The position numbers and the translations under genes are program-made. From Gottfriedia acidiceleris (GTDB taxonomy: Bacteria > Bacillota > Bacilli > Bacillales > Bacillaceae_G): 35,825 nt of DNA. Positions within the stretch are counted from its first letter, which is position 1. Every line of letters starts with the position of its first letter. Where the stretch lies: positions 1-35,825 of the forward strand of contig NZ_SCFN01000019.1 in the NCBI RefSeq assembly GCF_004138285.1, in the 5' to 3' direction. This document shows, piece by piece, positions 28,043-35,513 of this stretch. The notes under the pieces were generated by a model. The model was not told the DNA's origin and made no database searches. It was given only the letters and a program-made list of their open reading frames with translations.

Positions 28043-28486
28043 ATGAGTCAACATCCTATTGGAGACTTAATGCACGCGGCAATGGAAAATTTATCAGCAA
28101 TGATTAATGTTAATACAATTATTGGTGATCCAATTTCAACACCAGATGGAAGTTTAATCTTAACTGTATCAAAAGTAGGGGTTGGCTTTGCAGCTGGTGG
28201 AAGTGAATTTCGAAATTACCATTTAGTAGATGGTGTTAAAGAAGCAGAAGTAAGAAGTCCACATCCATTTGGAGGAGGTACAGGTGGAGGTGCATCAATT
28301 ACTCCGATTGCATTTTTAATTGTTGGTAAAGATGGTGTTAAACTACTTCACCTAGATCAAAATACACATTTAATTGAAAAGCTAATGGATTTAACGCCAC
28401 AAGCGTTAGAGAAAGTAAAAAAATATATGAAGAAAAAAGATGATTCAGATAAACACGAGGAAGATTTTGATTCAGATTTAGATTAA
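28043..28486 (+). CDS. ytfJ: GerW family sporulation protein YtfJ
   Basis: 147-aa spore protein. HPIGDLMHAAMENLSAMINV is the conserved N-terminal helix, and RSPHPFGGGTGGGASITPIA (about 73-92) is the glycine-rich GerW core; the tail is acidic (DSDKHEEDFDSDLD). In B. subtilis the family (YtfJ/GerW) is made in the forespore and is needed for the SleB/GerA germination response. ATG follows TAGAGGTGAT. It is the second gene of the ytfI-ytfJ pair. Confidence 0.9.
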   Translation: MSQHPIGDLMHAAMENLSAMINVNTIIGDPISTPDGSLILTVSKVGVGFAAGGSEFRNYHLVDGVKEAEVRSPHPFGGGTGGGASITPIAFLIVGKDGVKLLHLDQNTHLIEKLMDLTPQALEKVKKYMKKKDDSDKHEEDFDSDLD

Positions 28487-28509
28487 ATATAAAATTTAAG
28501 TAAAGTTAA

Positions 28510-28538
28510 TTGCATTCAAGGTTTCCTTCCAGTAAGAT
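28510..28538 (+). promoter_or_regulatory. Candidate tpx promoter
   Basis: TTGCAT (28510-28515), 17 bases, TAAGAT (28533-28538). Acceptable sigma-A elements with ideal spacing 40 bases before the tpx ATG. Confidence 0.5.
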
Positions 28539-28555
28539 AAATGTTGTGAACATTT
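28539..28555. promoter_or_regulatory. Perfect palindrome at the tpx promoter, possible operator
   Basis: AAATGTT-GTG-AACATTT, a perfect 7-bp inverted repeat directly after the candidate -10 and 22 bases before tpx. No T-run, so it is not a terminator. It does not match the PerR box I know. The binding protein is unknown. Confidence 0.45.
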
Positions 28556-28577
28556 TGTAATTTTGGGAGGAAATATC

Positions 28578-29078
28578 ATGGCATCTGTAACATTTAAAAA
28601 CAATCCAGTAACTCTTATTGGACAAGAAGTAAAAGTAGGAGAAAAAGCTCCAAGCTTTACTGTATTAGCAAATGATTTAAGCCCTGTAACTTTAGAGGCT
28701 TCAGCTGGTAAAGTACGCTTAATTAGCGCAGTACCTTCTGTAGACACTGGAGTTTGTGATGCACAAACTCGTCGTTTTAACGAAGAATTATCAAACGTAG
28801 AAAACGTTGAAGTTTTAACAATTTCAATGGACTTACCATTCGCACAAAAAAGATGGTGTGCAGCAAGTGGTTTAGAAAATGTACATACATACTCTGATCA
28901 CCGTGATGCATCTTTTGGTGAAGCATTTGGTGTTTTAATGCAAGAATTACGTTTATTAGCACGTGCAGTATTCGTAGTAGATTCAAATGACGTTGTTACT
29001 TACGTTGAGTATGTAGCTGAAGGTACAACTCATCCAAACTATGAAGCAGCAATCGAAGCTGTAAAAGCTGCAAAATAA
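28578..29078 (+). CDS. tpx: Thiol peroxidase Tpx (atypical 2-Cys peroxiredoxin)
   Basis: 166-aa cytoplasmic enzyme that reduces hydroperoxides with thioredoxin. Peroxidatic C60 sits in [12 protein letters not shown] and resolving C94 in KRWCAASG, which is the Tpx pattern. Length is standard. ATG 28578 follows GGGAGG (28565-28570); the frame opens five codons earlier without a ribosome binding site. It lies alone with its own candidate promoter and a terminator, between ytfJ and proC. Confidence 0.97.
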   Translation: MASVTFKNNPVTLIGQEVKVGEKAPSFTVLANDLSPVTLEASAGKVRLISAVPSVDTGVCDAQTRRFNEELSNVENVEVLTISMDLPFAQKRWCAASGLENVHTYSDHRDASFGEAFGVLMQELRLLARAVFVVDSNDVVTYVEYVAEGTTHPNYEAAIEAVKAAK

Positions 29079-29107
29079 TAACAATAACTCTATTAAGAGG
29101 TAAAAGG

Positions 29108-29136
29108 CTGTCGAGTAAAACTCGGCAGTTTTTTTT
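29108..29136 (+). terminator. tpx terminator
   Basis: CTGTCGAG (29108-29115) pairs with CTCGGCAG (29121-29128) with one G-T pair, followed by eight T. Confidence 0.92.
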
Positions 29137-29141
29137 GCATT

Positions 29142-29167
29142 AAAAAAGACATTCACAAATATGAATG
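29142..29167 (-). terminator. proC terminator
   Basis: CATTCA/TGAATG (29150-29155, 29162-29167); on the - strand followed by a U-run from the A-run 29142-29147. It faces the tpx terminator. Confidence 0.75.
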
Positions 29168-29219
29168 CCCCAGGGTGTATAAAATTACAAAAAACTTGAG
29201 TATCAGACTGTTGCCAAGA

Positions 29220-30026
29220 TCATTTACCTAAAGATACTGATTTCTCAGTACAACGTTCCATAGCCGAAATAATAGATGAGCGGAAGCCTTGTTTTTCTAA
29301 TTCGGCAATCGCTTCTATTGTTGCACCCCCTGGTGTGCAAACTTGGTCCTTTAATTCTCCAGGATGTAATTCAGTTTCAAGTACCATCTTTGCTGCACCT
29401 AAAACTGCTTGGGCAGCTAACTTATATGCTTGGTCACGCTTTATACCTTGTAATACAGCTCCGTCTGCTAGAGCTTCGATCATTAAGTATACATAAGCTG
29501 GAGAAGATCCACTAACTGCAGGAATCGCATCCATTAATTTTTCATTTACTAATTCGCATTTTCCGAAGCTATTGAAAATTTCCATTACTTCACTTAACTC
29601 TTCATTGGTAACAATTTGATTATGACAAAGTGCACTCATGCCTTCTCTAACTAACGAAGGAGTATTTGGCATCGTTCTAACGATTTTAACCTCTTTACCG
29701 AATGATTTCTCAACACCTTCTAAAGTAATTCCAGCGGCAATCGTAATGATCACAGTTTTACTTGAAACAACTTCTTTAATTTCTTCAATAATAGTTGGAT
29801 ATAAATCAGGTTTAACTGCCAAAAACAAATAATCAACCTGCCTTGCTAAATCGATATTACTATTTAATGTTTGAACATTATATAAATCTCTCACTTTTAC
29901 AAGTGTTTCATTAGACCTTGCACTTACATAAATTTGATTTTTTTCAATTACATTCGAATCAATTAACCCACCAATCATAGCCTGGGCCATTTTACCGCAA
30001 CCAATAAAACCAATCTTTTTGTTCAT
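29220..30026 (-). CDS. proC: Pyrroline-5-carboxylate reductase
   Basis: Last step of proline synthesis: NAD(P)H reduction of pyrroline-5-carboxylate. KIGFIGCGKMAQAMIGGL (4-21) is the dinucleotide-binding loop; FLAVKPDLYP and RTMPNTPSLVREG are family motifs, and SGSSPAYVYLMIEALADGAV with HPGELKDQVCTPGGATIEAI form the active site. Length 268 aa is standard. The ATG at 30026 has only a weak GTGAG before it. B. subtilis has several paralogues (ProI, ProG, ProH, ComER); the substrate motifs favour a true ProC/ProI enzyme over ComER, but I cannot say which paralogue. Confidence 0.93.
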   Translation of the reverse strand: MNKKIGFIGCGKMAQAMIGGLIDSNVIEKNQIYVSARSNETLVKVRDLYNVQTLNSNIDLARQVDYLFLAVKPDLYPTIIEEIKEVVSSKTVIITIAAGITLEGVEKSFGKEVKIVRTMPNTPSLVREGMSALCHNQIVTNEELSEVMEIFNSFGKCELVNEKLMDAIPAVSGSSPAYVYLMIEALADGAVLQGIKRDQAYKLAAQAVLGAAKMVLETELHPGELKDQVCTPGGATIEAIAELEKQGFRSSIISAMERCTEKSVSLGK

Positions 30027-30191
30027 TCGTTCTCACATCCATTATATTTAATAAATTGAATTATACAGGAGGGGTTAAATATTACCAAATAATACATTAT
30101 TAAAAAAATATAATGTATGGATATCCACAAGGAATTATTTTTTGTAAAATAGAAATTGTAAAGAAAATTGACTCTTTATTTTGGGGGTATT

Positions 30192-31232
30192 ATGAAACAA
30201 ATTTTAAAAGAATCAAATCATAAAACGACAATTGAGATTATACAACAACTTATTCAAACATATGGTGGAACTTCATTAACACATTTAGGATTACTTGGAG
30301 ATAAAAAAGTATTTCTTTCAGAAGATCAAAAATCTGCATTTGTTTACCGTAAACAAAGGAATAAATTAGTTGTTCTATGTGATCCAATTGGTGAGATTTC
30401 TTTTGAAAAAATAAAGGAGTTTGAAAATTATTCAAGGAGTATAAAATGTATTCCGTGCTTTTATCAAATAGATGAAAACTCAAAAATGTTGTATGAAAAA
30501 GCTGGCTATCGATTGTTAAAATTAGGCGAAGAAGCAATAGTTGAACTAGAAAATTTCGAAATTGCAGGTAAAAAAGGAGCAAAACTAAGAACAAAAAGGA
30601 ATAAATTCATTCGACAAGGATATCAATTTGAAGTATCTATGCCTGGACATTCTATAGGTCTACTTCAAGAGCTAAAAGATGTTTCGGATGTATGGTTAAA
30701 CGGAAGGAAAGAGTTATCTTTTTCAGTTGGTTCATTTCATTTTGATTATGTTTCAAATTTTCCGATAGGGATCTTAAGGGATAAAAATGGTCAAGTTATT
30801 GCTTTTGCAACATTACCGATTCAAGGTGAAAATATAACAATCGATTTAATGAGATATTTAAAAGAATTACCATATGGAACGATGGATATGCTTTTTGTTT
30901 CAATTATGTTTTGGGCTAAAGAAAATGGATTTAAAAGCTGCAGCCTTGGAATGGCGCCTTTAGCAAATGTCGGCCTAGATTCAAAATCAACAATCATTGA
31001 AAAATCTGCAAAGATAATCTTTAAATATGGTAACTCAATTTATAACTTCAAAGGATTATTAACTTTTAAAAGCAAATTTGCGAATAAATGGGAATCAAAG
31101 TACTTAGCATACAAACCATATACATTACTATCGGTTATCACAAGCTTATATCGCCTAGTTCATGGAACAAAATCTTTGAACTATATTACTCGATTTAAGA
31201 AGCCGTTAGAAAAGAAAGTGAAAATTAGTTAA
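30192..31232 (+). CDS. Stand-alone MprF-type synthase domain (DUF2156)
   Basis: 346-aa protein matching the soluble C-terminal GNAT-like domain of MprF, which moves an amino acid from tRNA to phosphatidylglycerol. FVYRKQRNKLVVLCDPIG, CIPCFYQID, RTKRNKFIRQGY and the second acyltransferase-like half (IAFATLPIQ, DLMRYLKELPYGTMDMLFV, SLGMAPLANVG) follow that family. The membrane flippase half is absent and there is no signal or membrane helix. ATG 30192 follows TTTTGGGGG. It is divergent from proC and stands alone. Aminoacyl-phospholipid synthesis is the family expectation; other tRNA-dependent acceptors are possible. Confidence 0.8.
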   Translation: MKQILKESNHKTTIEIIQQLIQTYGGTSLTHLGLLGDKKVFLSEDQKSAFVYRKQRNKLVVLCDPIGEISFEKIKEFENYSRSIKCIPCFYQIDENSKMLYEKAGYRLLKLGEEAIVELENFEIAGKKGAKLRTKRNKFIRQGYQFEVSMPGHSIGLLQELKDVSDVWLNGRKELSFSVGSFHFDYVSNFPIGILRDKNGQVIAFATLPIQGENITIDLMRYLKELPYGTMDMLFVSIMFWAKENGFKSCSLGMAPLANVGLDSKSTIIEKSAKIIFKYGNSIYNFKGLLTFKSKFANKWESKYLAYKPYTLLSVITSLYRLVHGTKSLNYITRFKKPLEKKVKIS

Positions 31233-31438
31233 ATTGAAGACCTCTATATAAGAGGGCTTTCTAATTTTCGGAAGAAAAAATTTTCTAATTTGTTTTAACT
31301 TGTATTTTATATAAAAACAAATTACTTGAGAACATATTAAAAAAACAATGAAGTTTTTGTTGGAATCCTATTGATTTAGTATCTATTTGATAAAGTTAAG
31401 ATGATATCTTTAGATTAAACTTATTTTTGAAGAAAATG

Positions 31439-31560
31439 ATTGGAACGAAAGGGTGCTCGACTCCTATGGGAGAAGCGGGAAGGCTGAGACCCCACAGGCA
31501 ACGCCGAGGAGGCTCAGGTCTCGCCCCATGGAAAGCGAGCACCCTGTAGTGGAAATCAAT
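31439..31560. repeat. Structured Bacillaceae intergenic repeat, full copy
   Basis: GC-rich island of about 120 bp in AT-rich spacer. GGGTGCTCG (31451-31459) and CGAGCACCC (31536-31544) are perfectly complementary; inside lie GGCTGAGACCCCACAGGC and GCCGAGGAGGCTCAGGTCTC, where GAGACC pairs with GGTCTC. The block GCTGAGACCCCACAGGC...GAGGAGGCTCAG...GGAAAGCGAGC is one I know as a widespread dispersed repeat of Bacillus-type genomes. A deleted copy is at about 23691-23727. Whether it is a MITE-like element or an RNA is open. Confidence 0.8.
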
Positions 31561-31605
31561 AAGACATTACTTATTTAATTGATAAATTATTTTTTCAACA
31601 GCATG

Positions 31606-31630
31606 AAGACCTCTATTAAAGAGGTCTTTG
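31606..31630 (+). terminator. Strong hairpin after the repeat
   Basis: AAGACCTCT, loop ATTAA, AGAGGTCTT: a perfect 9-bp stem, but with a broken T-run (TGTTTGTG). The same words GAAGACCTCTAT open the hairpin at 31237. Confidence 0.6.
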
Positions 31631-31873
31631 TTTGTGTTTATTTAAAATGTCCTGAAAATTAAAAAGAAATTAAAAACTACATAAAAAGTTCAAAATGTAT
31701 TAAATAAAAGTAAACATTCATCAATTAAAATTAAATTAACAGTACTGGATTAAAATTGATTAAAAAAACCAAATACTTTCTAATAGAAGAAATTTATTAA
31801 AGTGGACACGTTTAGAAGCCAAACGTATAATGAAACACAATGACTGTTCTATTATGAAAGTGAGGAATGAAAT

Positions 31874-32866
31874 ATGGTAAAAGAGAATTCAGTGGAATTT
31901 TTATTTAATTACATAGATGAATCGACAGAATGTTTAAAAGATAATTTAGAAATTTCTTATTTAGAGGCATTAATTGAAACGGGTGAAAATTTCTTTGAAG
32001 GGGAAGTTTTGCAAGAAGAAATTAATGGTTCACAAAAAGACAAGCTTATGAATACAATTCATCAATTTACATCGGCTTCAAAAGATAATGAGAGTATTCG
32101 TAGAGCATTTCAATTAGCAATATTAAAAGGTATGAAGCAAGGGGTACAAACAAACCATGAAATGACTCCAGATGGTATTGCTTTTATTATTACTTATTTA
32201 GTTGGAAAGCTTACTGAGGGAAAACAAAATTTAACTATTTTAGATCCAGCAATTGGTACTGGAAATCTTTTATTAACAATTTTAAATTCTTCAAAGGATA
32301 AATTTACTGATTCTGTTGGAATAGATGTAGACGACATTCTTGTTAGAATCGCATTTGTTATTGGCAACTTACTAGGACATGAAATTGAACTATTTAATCA
32401 AGACAGTTTAGCGTCTTTATTTGTAGATCCTGTTGATCTTGTTGTTTGTGATCTACCAATTGGTTTTTATCCAAATGCTGAACGTGCCAAAGAGTATACT
32501 TTAAAAGCAAAAGAAGGCATGTCTTATGCTCATCATTTATTTATTGAGCAAAGTATGAACTACTTAAAATCTGGAGGATTTTTCATCTCGCTAGTTCCAA
32601 ATCACTTATTTACTTCAGAGCAATCTGCACAATTACAGAGTTATATTAATGAAACAGGTGTTATTCAAGGATTGATACAGTTGCCAGTATCTGCCTTTAA
32701 GGACGAAAGACATCAAAAAAGTATATTAATAATCCGCAAAAATGCAGAAAATATGAAGAAGCCAAAACAGGCTTTATTAGTTGATTTCCCTAAGTTATCG
32801 AATATGAAAGCAGTTGAAGATATTATGCTTCAAATGAACGAATGGTTTAAAGAAAATTTACAATAA
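31874..32866 (+). CDS. ytxK: Class I SAM methyltransferase YtxK
   Basis: 330 aa. An N-terminal helical region (1-95) precedes an N6-adenine-type methyltransferase fold: NHEMTPDGIAFIITYLV (94-110), motif I LDPAIGTGNLL (123-133), acidic loop GIDVDD (149-154) and motif IV DLPIGFYP (193-200). Classical N6-adenine enzymes have NPPY or DPPY at motif IV; the second proline position is changed here, so DNA methylation is doubtful. There is no target-recognition domain or endonuclease nearby, so it is not a restriction-modification system. It is directly upstream of ackA, as ytxK is in B. subtilis. ATG follows GTGAGGAATG. Substrate unknown. Confidence 0.85.
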   Translation: MVKENSVEFLFNYIDESTECLKDNLEISYLEALIETGENFFEGEVLQEEINGSQKDKLMNTIHQFTSASKDNESIRRAFQLAILKGMKQGVQTNHEMTPDGIAFIITYLVGKLTEGKQNLTILDPAIGTGNLLLTILNSSKDKFTDSVGIDVDDILVRIAFVIGNLLGHEIELFNQDSLASLFVDPVDLVVCDLPIGFYPNAERAKEYTLKAKEGMSYAHHLFIEQSMNYLKSGGFFISLVPNHLFTSEQSAQLQSYINETGVIQGLIQLPVSAFKDERHQKSILIIRKNAENMKKPKQALLVDFPKLSNMKAVEDIMLQMNEWFKENLQ

Positions 32867-32875
32867 TTGAACTTT

Positions 32876-32904
32876 TAAACACGTAAACTAATTTGTGTTA
32901 TAAT
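32876..32904 (+). promoter_or_regulatory. Candidate ackA promoter
   Basis: TGTTATAAT (32896-32904) is a perfect extended -10; TAAACA (32876-32881) is a weak -35 at 17 bases. I found no convincing CcpA (cre) site upstream, although ackA is CcpA-activated in B. subtilis. Confidence 0.6.
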
Positions 32905-32956
32905 AATTTCAGCTAAAAAAATATAACAGTTTCATGTTTAAAGGAGATGTAAAAAC

Positions 32957-34147
32957 ATGGCAAATATTCTTGCTATTAATGCAGGTTCATCGTCATTAAA
33001 ATTTCAATTAATTGAAATGCCTAGCGAAAAAGTACTTACAATTGGTTTAGTAGAACGTATCGGTTTAAAAGATAGTGTTTTTGTAATTTCTGTAAACGGG
33101 GAAAAAGTTAAAGAAGTAACTGATATTGCTGATCATTCTGTTGCAGTAAAAATGCTTCTTGAAAAGCTAACAGGTTTAGGAATTATTTCTTCATTCGATG
33201 AAATTCATGGAGTTGGACATCGTGTAGTTCACGGTGGAGAACTATTTACAGATTCTGCTTTAATTACTGAAGAAGTTGAACAGCAAATTGATCAACTTTC
33301 AGATTTAGCACCACTTCATAACCCAGCTAACCTAGTTGGTATTCGTGCATTTAAAGAATTATTACCAAATGTTCCTGCAGTAGCTGTATTTGATACTGCA
33401 TTCCATCAAACAATGCCTGAAGAGTCTTACTTATATAGCTTACCTTATGAGTACTATAAACAATTTGGTATTCGTAAATATGGATTCCACGGTACATCAC
33501 ATAAGTATGTAACTGAAAGAGCTGCTGAATTAATTGGCAAACCGCTTGAAGAATTAAGACTTATTTCATGTCACTTAGGAAATGGTGCAAGTATTGCTGC
33601 CGTTGATGGTGGAAAATCAATTGATACTTCAATGGGATTCACTCCACTTGCAGGTGTAACAATGGGAACTCGCTCAGGTAACTTAGACCCAGCTTTAATA
33701 CCATTTATTATGGAAAAAACGGGTAAAACAGCTGAGGAAGTACTTGATGTTTTAAATAAAGAAAGCGGTATGCTTGGAATCTCTGGATTCTCAAGTGACT
33801 TACGTGATATTGAGAGTGCAGCTGAAGAAGGCAATAAACGTGCGAAGATTGCTCAAAGTGTATTCATAAACCGTATCCACAAATATTTAGGTTCTTACGC
33901 TGCTCGTATGAAGGGCGTAGATGCGATTATTTTCACTGCTGGTATTGGTGAAAATGGTCCAGAAATTCGTCAAGCCGTTTTAGAAGGTCTTGAATTTATG
34001 GGTGTTTATTTTGACCCAAGTAAAAATAACTTTAGAGGAAAAGAAGCCTTCATTAGCTTTGATCACTCTCCAGTTAAAGTAATCGTTATTCCTACTAACG
34101 AAGAAGTTGTAATCGCAAGAGATGTAGTACGAGTTGGAATGAAATAA
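32957..34147 (+). CDS. ackA: Acetate kinase
   Basis: Makes acetate and ATP from acetyl phosphate and ADP during overflow metabolism, and runs in reverse for acetate uptake. [15 protein letters not shown] (4-18) is signature 1; [11 protein letters not shown] and [20 protein letters not shown] with [15 protein letters not shown] form the acetate and phosphate sites; [13 protein letters not shown] is near the nucleotide site. 396 aa, the usual length. ATG 32957 follows AAAGGAGATG. It has its own candidate promoter and a long terminator hairpin. Confidence 0.98.
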   Translation: MANILAINAGSSSLKFQLIEMPSEKVLTIGLVERIGLKDSVFVISVNGEKVKEVTDIADHSVAVKMLLEKLTGLGIISSFDEIHGVGHRVVHGGELFTDSALITEEVEQQIDQLSDLAPLHNPANLVGIRAFKELLPNVPAVAVFDTAFHQTMPEESYLYSLPYEYYKQFGIRKYGFHGTSHKYVTERAAELIGKPLEELRLISCHLGNGASIAAVDGGKSIDTSMGFTPLAGVTMGTRSGNLDPALIPFIMEKTGKTAEEVLDVLNKESGMLGISGFSSDLRDIESAAEEGNKRAKIAQSVFINRIHKYLGSYAARMKGVDAIIFTAGIGENGPEIRQAVLEGLEFMGVYFDPSKNNFRGKEAFISFDHSPVKVIVIPTNEEVVIARDVVRVGMK

Positions 34148-34163
34148 TCTATTAGTAAACATA

Positions 34164-34235
34164 AACGTAGAGCATACAAAAATAGATGACCTCATATTCT
34201 TAAATTGAGATCACTTTTTGGCTCTACGTTTTTTT
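34164..34235 (+). terminator. ackA terminator
   Basis: AACGTAGAGC (34164-34173) and GCTCTACGTT (34221-34230) form the outer stem; inner bases GACCTCA and TGAGATC extend it. Seven T follow from the end of the stem. It ends about 18 bases before the next start codon. Confidence 0.85.
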
Positions 34236-34252
34236 ATATTCGAGGTGATAGT

Positions 34253-35104
34253 ATGGATCAAATGAAAGAGTATAATCTATGGCTTGAACTTAACGATTTG
34301 ATTGAAAAGAAACAACAACAGCAAAATTTAAATAAATTAGAACTGATGTATCAAAATGCTTCTAATTTTCTCCTCAAAAAAATACCTCAGGGCTATTCGA
34401 ATACTTTTAATGAATTTTTTTCAACTGCTTTTTTCCACACTCAATCTTTAATACAAACAACAAAACAGTTTCAAGAAAAGAAATTAGATATTCTTAATCG
34501 AGCACAAATTTTAAGAAGTGATATTAAGATAATAAGCGATTTAAGAAAGTTACCATTAAGACAATTGAATTTCTTAGCTGAGCAAGAAATATCGAAAGCA
34601 TTAATTATCTCAAGTGTTCAAGGTGGAATAAGTGGAACTAGTTCAAAGCTTGCTTTATTTGGTGATTTACCGGCATTAATATTTATTAATCTTAAAACGG
34701 TACAAGAAATAGCCCTTTGTTATGGATATGATGTAAGTATTCCAAAAGAGATGGAATGCAGCTTAAAAGTATTACAAGGTGCAATCCTCCCATCAACTGA
34801 AAAATATGTTGTTTGGAGTAATCTAATGAAAGATATTTTAAAGCATGATGATTCTGACGTATTTGCAACCTGGGAAAATGAATTTAAGGAAGAAGGGGTT
34901 TATTACACGGTCATATTACAAATGTGCAAGTTATTAATGATCCATTTATTGCGGAAGAAGGTATTAGGTGGTATTCCATTATTAGGAGTTACTGTTGGGG
35001 CAAAATGGAATGAATCTTTTACAAAAAACGTATTAGAATATACAAAGAAATTTTATCAATATCGTATATTATCAGAACGGGTTAACCAGGAACCAAAAGA
35101 TTAA
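34253..35104 (+). CDS. EcsC family protein
   Basis: 283 aa, EcsC superfamily. SSVQGGISGTSSKLALFGDLPALIFINLKTVQEIALCYGYD, given here only as its core pieces GGISG, DLPALIFI and QEIALCYGYD (about residues 125-165), is the family hallmark. There is no signal peptide; the glycine-rich hydrophobic stretch may associate with membrane. ATG 34253 follows CGAGGTGA. EcsC occurs beside the EcsAB ABC transporter in B. subtilis, but no transporter is next to it here and the function is not known. It is monocistronic between the ackA terminator and a small gene. Confidence 0.8.
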   Translation: MDQMKEYNLWLELNDLIEKKQQQQNLNKLELMYQNASNFLLKKIPQGYSNTFNEFFSTAFFHTQSLIQTTKQFQEKKLDILNRAQILRSDIKIISDLRKLPLRQLNFLAEQEISKALIISSVQGGISGTSSKLALFGDLPALIFINLKTVQEIALCYGYDVSIPKEMECSLKVLQGAILPSTEKYVVWSNLMKDILKHDDSDVFATWENEFKEEGVYYTVILQMCKLLMIHLLRKKVLGGIPLLGVTVGAKWNESFTKNVLEYTKKFYQYRILSERVNQEPKD

Positions 35105-35220
35105 AAAATCAATTATAGAAGCTAACAATTAACTGTAAGATTTTGAGTGTAGAATGAGTGAAAACCGAAATACCCTTAATCTCCATTGGGCAATTTACTC
35201 TTAGCTCATTGAATACCCGT

Positions 35221-35248
35221 TTGGTTGTAAACGAGTATGTGGTATGCT
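35221..35248 (+). promoter_or_regulatory. Candidate promoter of the 62-aa gene
   Basis: TTGGTT (35221-35226), 16 bases, TATGCT (35243-35248). It overlaps an imperfect inverted repeat ATACCCGTTT/AAACGAGTAT (35213-35238). Confidence 0.5.
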
Positions 35249-35275
35249 AAAAGAAAACCATTCAAGGAGACAATT

Positions 35276-35464
35276 ATGAAGCCTACATCAAGTTTTCAAC
35301 TGGAACAATCCGTCGGGAAGTTACGAAAAGTGATTGACCAACTAAACAAGCAAATTAAAGAAGCATCATCCGAAAAAGTTGCCAATGAAACCATCCGACT
35401 TAAAGAGGAACTGAAAACAATCGGAGACACGCTTTTACAAATTCAAAAACGCGAAAATGAATAA
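35276..35464 (+). CDS. Small coiled-coil protein, unknown
   Basis: 62 aa, charged, almost all helix with heptad-like spacing (LEQSVGKLRKVIDQLNKQIK and LKEELKTIGDTLLQIQK); no cysteine or membrane segment. ATG 35276 follows AAGGAGA (35264-35270) at ideal distance, and a promoter-like pair lies before it, so it is likely a real gene. I do not recognise a family; a short homodimeric coiled coil is the likely structure. Confidence 0.6.
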   Translation: MKPTSSFQLEQSVGKLRKVIDQLNKQIKEASSEKVANETIRLKEELKTIGDTLLQIQKRENE

Positions 35465-35483
35465 GCATAATCATAGCGGTACC

Positions 35484-35513
35484 AAAAAAAGCTAACAAAT
35501 TTATTGTTAGCTT
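35484..35513 (-). terminator. Hairpin after the 62-aa gene, U-run on the - strand
   Basis: AAGCTAACAA (35489-35498), loop ATTTA, TTGTTAGCTT (35504-35513). The A-run 35484-35490 makes it a better terminator on the - strand; on the + strand it could still end the 62-aa gene transcript. Confidence 0.6.

Larger units (their letters stand above)
31233..31873. other. 641-bp spacer holding the repeat and two hairpins
   Basis: No gene seen. It holds a weak CCTCT/AGAGG hairpin (31240-31256) just after the MprF-like gene, the repeat at 31439-31560, a strong hairpin at 31606-31628, and then about 240 bp of AT-rich sequence before ytxK in which I find no clear promoter. Confidence 0.7.

Noticed and set aside
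30250-30594. 114-codon - strand frame inside the MprF-like gene
   Set aside because: Antisense shadow of a well-supported coding region; leucine/phenylalanine-rich as expected from reversed AT-rich codons.
31874-32866. Possible orphan DNA methyltransferase of a restriction-modification or defence system
   Set aside because: No target-recognition domain, no nuclease or defence gene nearby, altered motif IV, and a conserved housekeeping place before ackA.
34253-35104. Thought of an ecsABC transporter operon
   Set aside because: Only the EcsC-like gene is present; neighbours are ackA and a small coiled-coil gene, with no ABC transporter.
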